Assembly (NCBI RefSeq): GCF_004331345.1
Contig: NZ_SJJZ01000006.1
Span: 372,001 to 436,000, forward strand
Origin: Kribbella soli
GTDB taxonomy: Bacteria > Actinomycetota > Actinomycetes > Propionibacteriales > Kribbellaceae
Reading direction: 5' to 3'
Length of the DNA: 64,000 nt
In this document: one piece after another, positions 8,575 through 15,937 of the stretch
Layout: each line of letters opens with the position of its first letter
How positions within the stretch are numbered: position 1 is the first letter of the stretch
The notes under the pieces: generated by a model
The model's database searches: none
What the model was told of the DNA's origin: nothing
The model's input: only the letters and a program-made list of their open reading frames with translations
Translations under genes and position numbers: made by a program

Positions 8575-9330
8575 TCAGCGACTGAGCCGGGCCTTGAGGA
8601 GCAGCTCGTGCAGTCCGGGCTCGGCGGACGGCCGGTCCGGCAGGTCGCTCACTGCCTCCGCCTCGTCCAGCACGTTCTGTAGTTCTAGTACGTCCGCAGC
8701 GAGCTGCTCGAAGCTCGGCCCTTCGAGTGGCGCGTGCTCAGCCTCCGCCTTCGCCGCCATCAACTCCGGCAGGTACGACGGCCCACCCGGAAGCTCGCGC
8801 AGATCCGCCTGGACCACGCCGGTCCGCATCAGGTTGATGCCGGTCAGCAGCACCCGGAACGTGTACAGCAACGGCTTCAGCTCACGCTTCTTCTCGAAGA
8901 ACTCCCACTGGGTGCGTGCGAACCCGCGGTAGTGGTGCGCGTGCCATTTGGTGATGCAGCCCTTCGCGAGCGCGACCAGCTCCGCGTGTTCCGGCGTACT
9001 GACGACCACGAGGGGCGACAGGACCTGTTCGAGGACGTAGCCGTTGCGGCGGAGCATCAGGCGGGCGAACTTCGCGAGGTCGTGAGTGACCAGATCAACC
9101 TCGGCCTCGTTCTCGAACCAGGTGCGATCGAGGGTCTCCGGACCGTGCCGCAGTCCGACCACCTCGGCGGCCGGCAGCACGTGTACGCCGCGCAGGTCGA
9201 CGTCGGAGTCGCGGGACGGGAAGCCGTACAGATGTGCGCCGGAGACTGTTGCGAAGAGCAACGGGTAGGGCTGCTCCCCCATGATGGTTCGCAGCTCGGC
9301 ATAGTCGAGCTGCCGCATGTCACGCGTCAC
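8575..9330 (-). CDS. Nucleotidyltransferase-fold protein, paralogue B
   Basis: A 251-residue protein with the minimal nucleotidyltransferase signature: SGAHLYGFPSRDSDVDLRGV near the N-terminus supplies the G-S/A-x-x-x-G turn and the DxD metal pair. A helical C-terminal region with WHAHHYRGFARTQWEFFEKKRELKPLLYTFRVLLTG-like spacing follows. The family resembles the uncharacterised YcgL group. The substrate is unknown; transfer of a nucleotide to a small molecule, protein or RNA is possible. The GTG at 9330 was chosen for its upstream GGAAGAGGGG; ATG 9318 is an alternative. It overlaps the 3' end of its paralogue. Confidence 0.75.
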   Translation of the reverse strand: MTRDMRQLDYAELRTIMGEQPYPLLFATVSGAHLYGFPSRDSDVDLRGVHVLPAAEVVGLRHGPETLDRTWFENEAEVDLVTHDLAKFARLMLRRNGYVLEQVLSPLVVVSTPEHAELVALAKGCITKWHAHHYRGFARTQWEFFEKKRELKPLLYTFRVLLTGINLMRTGVVQADLRELPGGPSYLPELMAAKAEAEHAPLEGPSFEQLAADVLELQNVLDEAEAVSDLPDRPSAEPGLHELLLKARLSR

Positions 9331-10237
9331 CGAGACCCCTCTTCCGGACGGACCGCAGCCAAGCGTCGACGGTTGCGACATCCGGCGTCGCCGGGAGGAC
9401 AGTTCGCTGCAGCGCCTTGTCGAGTTCCTCGTGCAGGGTGAGTCGCCAGCGCTCGACCTCGTCCCACGGCAGCTCGCCGCGCTTCACTGCGAGGAGGCGT
9501 TCGCGGTGCGGGCCGACGTCGACGACGAGGGTTGCTTCGAGCAACAGTTCGCGGGCCGAGAGCAGCAGCCGGATGAGGTGCATGACGTGCTTCCACTTCG
9601 GCGTGCCGTCGCGGCGGAAGTCCGTTTCGAGCTTCTTGAACTGGCTCAGCACGTAGCCGGAGTACGTCTGGTACGCCAGCTGGGACAGGAACGCCGTACG
9701 GAGTCCGACGAGTTCCTCGCCGAGGGGCGTCTGCCGGACGACGAGGGGTGAGTGCAGGACCTCGAGGAGGTTCGGGTTCGACTTCAGCGCGAGTTCGCAG
9801 AACCGCTCGACCTCCCACGAGAACCACTCCGGCTCCGGTCCGTCGACGTGCGTCGGCGGCTTAGCGAGCGACCAGAACGCTTCGGTCGGGGCGACGTACA
9901 CACCACGGGTGTCGGTGTCCGACTGATCGGTATCCAGGCCGAACGCGCGTGACCCGACGACCGCAGCGTAGATCGTGTGCTCGCGGACCAGCCGGTCGCC
10001 GTCCGGCTGGTCGAGCTCGATCGCCTCGTCCTGGTACGCCGTCCGCAGGCTGAGCTGATCGCGCCGGGCCACGGTTTGGCGGCCGTCGACGAGGCGGACC
10101 GTGTAGCGGCCGTCCGGGGTCACGCCGGCGACCCGCCCGGTCGCTCCACGCTGCGCCGTACCGCCCCGATCGTCGGGCGCCGCGACCCGGACCACCACCT
10201 GCGTACCAACCGGCAACTGCGGCCCCTGAACTCCCAC
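9320..10237 (-). CDS. Nucleotidyltransferase-fold protein with N-terminal beta-barrel domain, paralogue A
   Basis: A 305-residue protein. Residues about 8-65 are a small beta-rich, SH3/KOW-like domain (GTQVVVRVAAPDD through RYTVRLVDGRQTV). The rest is a nucleotidyltransferase with VVGSRAFGLDTDQSDTDTRGV, the GS-x-DxD core. It is clearly related to the downstream protein through shared elements: PLVV after L..V, and a helical RLLLSARELLLEATL segment. The N-terminal domain is absent from the paralogue and could bind nucleic acid or a partner. Function unknown. The GTG start has no strong ribosome site. Confidence 0.75.
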   Translation of the reverse strand: MGVQGPQLPVGTQVVVRVAAPDDRGGTAQRGATGRVAGVTPDGRYTVRLVDGRQTVARRDQLSLRTAYQDEAIELDQPDGDRLVREHTIYAAVVGSRAFGLDTDQSDTDTRGVYVAPTEAFWSLAKPPTHVDGPEPEWFSWEVERFCELALKSNPNLLEVLHSPLVVRQTPLGEELVGLRTAFLSQLAYQTYSGYVLSQFKKLETDFRRDGTPKWKHVMHLIRLLLSARELLLEATLVVDVGPHRERLLAVKRGELPWDEVERWRLTLHEELDKALQRTVLPATPDVATVDAWLRSVRKRGLGDA

Positions 10238-10310
10238 CCGCCCATGCTGCCCGACCCACAGACCACGCCGCCATCACATTCCGCCCGACCCGCGCCACCC
10301 GAGCCCCGGA

Positions 10311-10392
10311 CGCCCAGGCCATCACAATTGCGCCGGCCGAGCCCATCCCCGCGTGGCGGCCCCGGCCGCGGCCAATTGTGATGGTCTGGGCG
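10311..10392. repeat. Inverted-repeat element, copy A
   Basis: An 82-bp element bounded by CGCCCAGGCCATCACAATTG (10311-10330) and its near-perfect inverse at 10373-10392 (19 of 20 positions). The core is GC-rich and not shared with the other two copies in this window. A separate half end, CCATCACATTC, sits at 10271-10281 and resembles the left end of copy B. It lies between divergent gene starts. Confidence 0.75.
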
Positions 10393-10403
10393 TTCAGCAC
10401 TCT

Positions 10404-10425
10404 CTTGACAAATTTTCCTGTCAAG
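10404..10425. promoter_or_regulatory. Operator of the ArsR-type regulator
   Basis: CTTGACA (10404-10410) and TGTCAAG (10419-10425) form a perfect 7-bp inverted repeat with an 8-nt AT-rich spacer, 15 bp before the regulator's start. TTGACA may also act as a -35 box. The form and position suit autoregulation. Confidence 0.55.
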
Positions 10426-10439
10426 TGGAGATTGAGGGG

Positions 10440-11009
10440 ATGCTGCGGTATCTCGAGGAGCCCGAGAAGGTGCGGTTGGCGTTGTCGCCGATCCGGCGGC
10501 GGCTGCTCGAGCTGCTGCGGGAGCCCTCGTCTGCGACCCAGCTCGCGGCCGCGCTCGACCTGCCGCGGCAGCGGGTGAACTACCACCTGCGCGAACTCGA
10601 GAAGGCCGGCCTGGTCGAGCTCGTCGAGGAGCGGCGCCGACGCGGGTTCACCGAGCGGATCCTGCGCGCGTCGGCCGACCTGGTCGTCGATCCGGGCGTC
10701 ATGGGCCGTGCGTTCACCCAGATCCAGGACCAGTACGCCGCCGAGCACCTGGTCGAGGTCGCCGCCGGGACGGTCCGTGACGTGGCGCGGATGCAGACCG
10801 CAGCCGACGCGGACGCGAAGCGGCTGCTGACCTTCACGCTCGAGACCGAGGTGCGGTTCGCGGAGCCGAGCGACGTGCACCGGTTCACCGACGCGTTGAC
10901 CGCTGCGATGCAGCGCGTGGTCGAGGAGTTCGACAGCGAGGGCGGGCGGCCGTATCGGCTGATCGCGGGCGGACATCCCGCGCCCCGCCGTACCGAAGGA
11001 GAGTCATGA
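10440..11009 (+). CDS. ArsR-type winged-helix transcriptional regulator
   Basis: A 189-residue protein whose first 85 residues form a winged helix-turn-helix (SPIRRRLLELLREPSSATQLAAALDLPRQRVNYHLRELEKAGLVELVEE). A helical C-terminal domain follows. It overlaps the next gene, an SRPBCC protein, by ATGA, a very common actinobacterial pairing. It probably represses this pair through the inverted repeat at 10404-10425. The start ATG at 10440 follows a GAGGGG ribosome site; the longer open frame upstream runs through the repeat element and is not credible. Confidence 0.85.
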   Translation: MLRYLEEPEKVRLALSPIRRRLLELLREPSSATQLAAALDLPRQRVNYHLRELEKAGLVELVEERRRRGFTERILRASADLVVDPGVMGRAFTQIQDQYAAEHLVEVAAGTVRDVARMQTAADADAKRLLTFTLETEVRFAEPSDVHRFTDALTAAMQRVVEEFDSEGGRPYRLIAGGHPAPRRTEGES

Positions 11010-11686
11010 AGATCGTGGTGACGGTGGCCGCCCCGGTGGAGACGGTGTGGGACGCCCTGCGGAACAAGGACAAGATCCGGCACTGGCACGGCTGGGAGTA
11101 CGAAGGCGGCCTCGACGAAGAGATCGACCTGATCTACTTCACCGAGGTCACAGAGGACGGTACGGCGCTGCGGCTAGGGAACGGTGACGAGTTCGTCGTC
11201 GAGGCGGTCGAGGGCGGATCCCGCGTCACGCTGACACGCGCGCCGCTGGGCGCCAACCCCGAGTGGGACGCGTACTACGACGACGTCACCGAGGGCTGGA
11301 TCACGTTCCTCCACCAGCTCCGCTTCGCGGTCGAACGGCATCCGGGCGATCCCCGCCGTACCTTGTTCTACTCGGGTACCGGCGCCGTCTCCCCCATCGA
11401 CGAGCTACACATTCCGGCCGGTGACGCGTTCGACCTCGATCTGATCGGCGAGAGCGTCAAGTGCGAGGTCTGGTACCGCTCCGACCACCAACTCGGCCTC
11501 ACAATAGATGCCTGGGGCAACGGTCTCCTGGTGCTCAGCCACATCCCGCCCGGCGACCAGAAGCCGGAGGGCGCCACGATGGCGATCCTTTCGGTGTACG
11601 GCGACACCGACCGCGACGAGCTCGAGGCCCGCTGGCGCGCGTGGTGGACCGAGCGCTACCCGCAGGAGCTCAAGCTCCCCGAGTAA
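11006..11686 (+). CDS. SRPBCC (AHSA1-like) domain protein
   Basis: A 226-residue protein with a START/Bet v 1-type fold: residues 1-115 match the AHSA1-like pattern (IVVTVAAPVETVWDALRNKDKIRHWHGW then FVVEAVEGGSRVTLTRAPLG and WITFLHQLRFAVE). The C-terminal half forms a second beta-rich region. These proteins bind hydrophobic ligands or act as chaperone-like factors; the ligand is unknown here. It is co-translated with the ArsR-type regulator. Confidence 0.8.
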   Translation: MKIVVTVAAPVETVWDALRNKDKIRHWHGWEYEGGLDEEIDLIYFTEVTEDGTALRLGNGDEFVVEAVEGGSRVTLTRAPLGANPEWDAYYDDVTEGWITFLHQLRFAVERHPGDPRRTLFYSGTGAVSPIDELHIPAGDAFDLDLIGESVKCEVWYRSDHQLGLTIDAWGNGLLVLSHIPPGDQKPEGATMAILSVYGDTDRDELEARWRAWWTERYPQELKLPE

Positions 11687-11834
11687 CCGCTCAGCGGTGA
11701 CACGGCGGTGACAGGGCGCAAAGGTGTCAGCACTCTCGGTCTACCGAGTGTGGTTACCGGGAAGTACATTCTTGCCGACGGTGATCTGGAGGGGGTCCTG
11801 AGATCACCGAACTCCGGCGAGAGAGGTCTTCCGG

Positions 11835-13049
11835 ATGAATCCGCCCCTTGCTTTCTCATCGTGGCGTCGAGTGTCAGCAGCGATCCTTGTGCTCTCCATG
11901 ACCGGCCTAGGCCTGGTCGCGTCCCCTGCCCACGCCGACGGTCCCGGATCGGGAACGCCGTACGTCGTCACCGTTGGGGACTCCTACATCTCGGGTGAGG
12001 CCGGCCGATGGGCCGGGAGCTCGAACGACTCCGAGGCACCGGCCGACGCGCTCGGTGCCCACGCCTACCACGACAACGCGACGCACACCGCCGAGCTGAT
12101 CCCGAAGTGCCACCGCAGTCAGTCCGCCGAGGCGTACGTCGGCGGCGGGGTCGGCGGGCTGAACCTGGCCTGCTCGGGCGCTCGCACCACGACCGGCACC
12201 GGCAGCGACTTCAAGCCGGGCATCGACTTCTACGACGACGGCGCGGGCAAGCAGGGACAGGCGAAGATGCTGCAGGTCTTCGCGGCGACCCACAATGTGA
12301 AGCAGGTGGTCGTCTCGATCGGCGGCAACGACTTCAACTTCGCGTCGATCGTCACCCAGTGCGTGCAGGACTTCCTGCTCTCGCCGTCCTGGGACCCGGA
12401 CTACTGCCGCGACGATTCGTCCGTCGTCGCCAACTTCACCGCCTCGAACATCACCACGGTTCAGGGCAAGATCGCTACGGCGTTCCAGAACGTCCGGACG
12501 GCGATGCGGAACGCCGGGTACGGCGACAGCGCGTGGACTCTCGTCGTACAGACGTATCCGTCACCGATCCCGGCCGCCAGCGGGTTCCGGTACGGGCAGA
12601 GCGGCTACACCCGGCAGAGCGTCGGCGGATGCGGCTTCTGGAACGCGGACGCCGACTGGGCGAACAGCACCGCGCTCACCACGATCAACAACACGGTCCG
12701 CGCCGCGATCGGCCAGTCCGGCCTGTCCAACGCCCGCCTGCTCGAACTCCAGTCCGCGTTCAACGGCCGCCGGCTCTGCGAGAACACCGTCGGCCTGTAC
12801 GAGGAGGTCGGCCTCAGCTCGTGGACCCAGCCCACGGCCGTCGACAAGACCGAGTGGATCAACCAGATCCGTACGGTGACGACCGTCGGCTCGAACTACT
12901 TCATCCAGGAATCCCTGCACCCGAACTACTGGGCCCAGCTCGCGCTCCGCTCCTGTGTCCGCCAGACCTACACCCAGAACCGCGGCGGCACCTGCACCAT
13001 CGCCGGCACCGGCCTGGTGAACGGCGAGCCGCGCATGACCCTGAACTGA
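11835..13049 (+). CDS. Secreted SGNH/GDSL hydrolase
   Basis: A 404-residue secreted esterase or lipase. Signal peptide at about residues 1-35, ending SPAHA. Block I is GDSYISGE with the catalytic Ser, block III is GGND, and block V is LHPNYWAQ with the catalytic His. Several Cys residues probably form disulfides. Similar actinobacterial proteins act on lipids or acetylated polysaccharides; the substrate cannot be read from the sequence. GAGAGG precedes the ATG. It faces the M4 protease gene, with a strong shared terminator between them. Confidence 0.85.
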   Translation: MNPPLAFSSWRRVSAAILVLSMTGLGLVASPAHADGPGSGTPYVVTVGDSYISGEAGRWAGSSNDSEAPADALGAHAYHDNATHTAELIPKCHRSQSAEAYVGGGVGGLNLACSGARTTTGTGSDFKPGIDFYDDGAGKQGQAKMLQVFAATHNVKQVVVSIGGNDFNFASIVTQCVQDFLLSPSWDPDYCRDDSSVVANFTASNITTVQGKIATAFQNVRTAMRNAGYGDSAWTLVVQTYPSPIPAASGFRYGQSGYTRQSVGGCGFWNADADWANSTALTTINNTVRAAIGQSGLSNARLLELQSAFNGRRLCENTVGLYEEVGLSSWTQPTAVDKTEWINQIRTVTTVGSNYFIQESLHPNYWAQLALRSCVRQTYTQNRGGTCTIAGTGLVNGEPRMTLN

Positions 13050-13062
13050 CACAAGACAAAGG

Positions 13063-13096
13063 CCGGCCGCCGCACCCCCGAAGGTGCGGCGGCCGG
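13063..13096. terminator. Strong bidirectional terminator hairpin
   Basis: CCGGCCGCCGCACC (13063-13076) pairs perfectly with GGTGCGGCGGCCGG (13083-13096), a 14-bp stem with a 6-nt loop. It lies in the 62-bp gap between two convergent genes. Confidence 0.85.
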
Positions 13097-13111
13097 GTTC
13101 TAGTTACTGCG

Positions 13112-15412
13112 TCAGCTCAGGTTGAGGCCTGTGTCGTCGATGACGAACGAGGTCTGCAGGGAGCTGTCCTCGGTGCCGGTGAAGCTGATCGACACCGTCT
13201 GGCCGGCGAACGACGAGAGATTGAACGACTTGAGCGAGTAGCCGCTCGCCTTGTTCAGGTTCGAGTACGTCGCCAGCGTGGTCGAGCCCGCCTTCACCGT
13301 CAGCTTGTCGTACTGCGTCGACGTGGTGGTCTCCGCAGAATCGATGTGCAGGTAGAAGGAGAGCGTTGCCGAGCATCCGGCCGGGATCGCGACCGACTGG
13401 CTCAGCGTGTCGGTGTGGGTCGAGCCGTAGCCGTCCAGCCACGCCTTCCAGGTGCCGCTGCGCGCGGGCTGGGAGGTGCTGTTGTCGATCACTCCGGCCG
13501 ACGCCGACCACGGTGCCGCCGTACCGGTCTCGAAGCCCGGGTTGCCGAGCTTCTGGCCGGAGCAGCCGCCGGTGCCGCCGATGGTGAAGGTGAACGACGT
13601 GCTGCCCGAGCCGCCGGCACTCGCGGTCGCCGTCGCGGTGACGTTGAACGTGCCGCTCGCGGTCGGGGTACCGGACACGGTGCCGGTGGACGAGCCGATG
13701 GTGATGCCGGCCGGCAGACCGGACGCCGACCAGGTGTACGGCGCGGTGCCGCCGGACGCGGTGAGCGTGAACGACGAGATCGCCGTACCGACCGTGCCGG
13801 TCTTGTTGCCGGGGTTCGTGACCGTCACGCCACCCGACGTGGAGCAGGTCGGGTCGGCCGTCTGAGCCGGCACGCTGACCGCGTCCCAGGCCGCCTTCAC
13901 GGTGTTGAACTCGGTGCAGCTGCCCGGGTACAGGTTCTTGGCCGCGGTCAGCGTCCAGGTCCGGTACTTCAGGTACGAGCTGCTGCTGGTCTTCATCAGC
14001 ATCGCGTTGTACATGATCCGGATCGCCTTCTGGATGCCGATCCCGGTCACGGTCGAGCTGTTGCAGGTCGGGCTCGTCGGCGAGCCGTTGCTGCCCTGCG
14101 ACAACAGGTAGAACCAGTGGTTACCCGGACCGGCTGCCGCGTGCACCTCGGTGCCCGGGATCGAGCTCGAGTAGCAGTTCGGGTCGCCGAGCGCCGACGG
14201 GTTGTACATGTTCCGGATCGGCCCGCTGCCGACCAGGTTGACCTCTTCGCCGACCAGGAAGTCCGGCGGGTCGTACGACGCGCCCTGGTTGCTGTAGTAC
14301 TCGGTCGCCGCGCCGAACGTGTCGGCGACGAACTCCTGGGTGCCACTGCCGGAGATCCCGCCCGGCGTGTGGTCGTCGATCCCGTGACCCATCTCGTGGG
14401 CCAGTACGTCGATCGAGCCGATCCAGCCGCCGGCCGTGTTGTGGCCGATCTGCACCTGCGAGCCGTCGTAGTACGCGTTCTCGTCGTTCAGGCCGACACG
14501 GATCGGCCAGGCGCCGCCGTTACCGTCCATGCCGTTGCGACCGAGCCAGTCGGTCAGCATGTGCCGCTCGGTCTGCGCCGCGAACAGGGCGTCGACGCAA
14601 CCGGTCTCCTTGTTGGTCGCCGTACCGTTGCCCCAGTTGTCGTCCGGACCGGAGAACGTGGTGTTGTTCGCCGCGTCCTGGCAGGACAGGTTGGTGGTGT
14701 TGGGGTCCTTCATCGAGTACGTGCTGCCCGACAGTGTGGTGTCCAGGTGTACCGGGCTCGGGCCGCTGTACGCCGCCGTACCGTTGCCGGCCATCACGTG
14801 TTCCTTGCTACCGAGCACCTTGCCGCTCTGCGCGTCGACGTACACCGACAGGCTCGACGGGTCGTGGCCGTTGTTGCCGCTGACCCGCGACTGCCACATG
14901 AGCTTCGGGGTGCCGTTCAGGGCGTAGACCGCGAGCGTCGGCGTGGTCGACGAGTCGACCTTCTTGAGCTGCGTCTTCGCCGTCTTCTGCGCGGCCGCTG
15001 GGGTCACCTTCGCGGTCGTCGACAGCTCCGGTACGGCGGTGGTCTGGCCGACCGAGGTGTACTTCACAGCACCCTTCGCGTCGGTGACCACGACGAAGTC
15101 ACCACCGACGACCGGGAGGCCCTTGTACGAACGCTCGTACGGGACGTACTGCAGACCGGACTGCTCCGAGATCACCGGTTTCGCGGTGAACTTGTCGTCC
15201 TTCGAGGCGTGCAGGGCGCTCGGCCGCCCCGCCACGAGTGAGGAGGCGGAGTCGGCGGCGAACGCCTTCGACTGCGCCTGTGAGGGCCGCGGCGGAGGTG
15301 CCGCATTCGTCGCCGCACCGGCCGACGTACCGAGCCCGGCGAGTGCTGCCGCTGCGAGGCTGGTCACCCCGAGAACGACAGCAACTTTGCGGGAACGCTG
15401 AAACAAGACCAT
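13112..15412 (-). CDS. Secreted M4 (thermolysin-family) metalloprotease with Ig-like and C-terminal beta domains
   Basis: A 766-residue secreted zinc protease. Order: signal peptide (about 1-33), FTP/PepSY propeptide (about 50-200), M4 catalytic domain with HEMGH at 339-343 (zinc ligands and catalytic Glu) and the downstream EFVADTFGA ligand motif. A putative Ig domain follows (about 525-610, with SGLPAGITIGSSTGTVSGTPTASG). The last 150 residues are a jelly-roll-like domain that may bind polymers or act like a P-domain. The protease would digest extracellular protein after propeptide removal. It has its own promoter region upstream, shared with the divergent FHA gene. Confidence 0.92.
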   Translation of the reverse strand: MVLFQRSRKVAVVLGVTSLAAAALAGLGTSAGAATNAAPPPRPSQAQSKAFAADSASSLVAGRPSALHASKDDKFTAKPVISEQSGLQYVPYERSYKGLPVVGGDFVVVTDAKGAVKYTSVGQTTAVPELSTTAKVTPAAAQKTAKTQLKKVDSSTTPTLAVYALNGTPKLMWQSRVSGNNGHDPSSLSVYVDAQSGKVLGSKEHVMAGNGTAAYSGPSPVHLDTTLSGSTYSMKDPNTTNLSCQDAANNTTFSGPDDNWGNGTATNKETGCVDALFAAQTERHMLTDWLGRNGMDGNGGAWPIRVGLNDENAYYDGSQVQIGHNTAGGWIGSIDVLAHEMGHGIDDHTPGGISGSGTQEFVADTFGAATEYYSNQGASYDPPDFLVGEEVNLVGSGPIRNMYNPSALGDPNCYSSSIPGTEVHAAAGPGNHWFYLLSQGSNGSPTSPTCNSSTVTGIGIQKAIRIMYNAMLMKTSSSSYLKYRTWTLTAAKNLYPGSCTEFNTVKAAWDAVSVPAQTADPTCSTSGGVTVTNPGNKTGTVGTAISSFTLTASGGTAPYTWSASGLPAGITIGSSTGTVSGTPTASGTFNVTATATASAGGSGSTSFTFTIGGTGGCSGQKLGNPGFETGTAAPWSASAGVIDNSTSQPARSGTWKAWLDGYGSTHTDTLSQSVAIPAGCSATLSFYLHIDSAETTTSTQYDKLTVKAGSTTLATYSNLNKASGYSLKSFNLSSFAGQTVSISFTGTEDSSLQTSFVIDDTGLNLS

Positions 15413-15937
15413 GGATGTGGTCCCTTCGCGATGTGGTGCTGGGCGGGTTGCGCCTCGCCGGACTGCAGGCGGTGCACCACTCCGCCTGGAACCTCCGGCC
15501 TACCCATCGGAACGGCTGTCCGGAAGACCCCTTTCCATCCAGCCCCGATGGATCGCGCGGACGGACACTATGTCCCACCCCGCACCCGAGCAAGGCGCTG
15601 TCGTGCCGTTGGCACCCCCATGACAACTGACCGCGTTGTCATCGCTACTAAGCGCTGACAAACGCCCCACCAACCTGAGAATCATCACAACCCCGACCGA
15701 CTCGAGCGGAGCTGGCTGCGGGCGGTGGCCGGCGGTGGTGAGCGGCTGGTTGCGGACGGTACTGGGGGTGCGTGAGGGGTTCGTTGCGGACGGTGGTGGG
15801 GTTGCGTGGGGTGGGTCTGCTGGTGGTCTGGGGCTGGTGTGAATGGCAGAATCGCGCAGACGGGTCGGCTGCCGCGGGGTGCAACACCCCGGCGGCGGGA
15901 CCGGATCGCGATCAGGACGACGCCGGCTGGGGTGTGA
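15413..15937. other. 525-bp divergent intergenic region with repeats
   Basis: No convincing gene. It contains a perfect 7-bp inverted repeat, TGACAAC (15621-15627) and GTTGTCA (15635-15641), suitable as an operator. It also holds two imperfect direct repeats of about 32 bp starting at 15749 and 15783, each opening with GTTGCGGACGGT and continuing with G-runs. The plus strand from 15720 to 15840 is strongly G-rich with many GGTGG and GGGG runs. It must hold the promoters of the M4 protease (minus) and the FHA protein (plus). Confidence 0.55.

Noticed and set aside
8575..10237. Toxin-antitoxin module (MNT/HEPN type)
   Set aside because: Both proteins are nucleotidyltransferases; no HEPN protein with its Rx4-6H motif is adjacent.
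11733..11755. CTCGGT-ACCGAG hairpin upstream of the SGNH hydrolase
   Set aside because: Only a 6-bp stem with a 2-nt loop and no U-tract; too weak to call as terminator or operator.
12008..15241. A 1077-codon open frame on the plus strand
   Set aside because: It is a GC-skew shadow antisense to the M4 protease and in another frame of the SGNH hydrolase; its product is low-complexity Arg/Val/Ala/Gly with no motif.
15413..15937. Possible small genes in the gap before the FHA gene
   Set aside because: Frames here are short, lack ribosome sites and show no protein-like composition.
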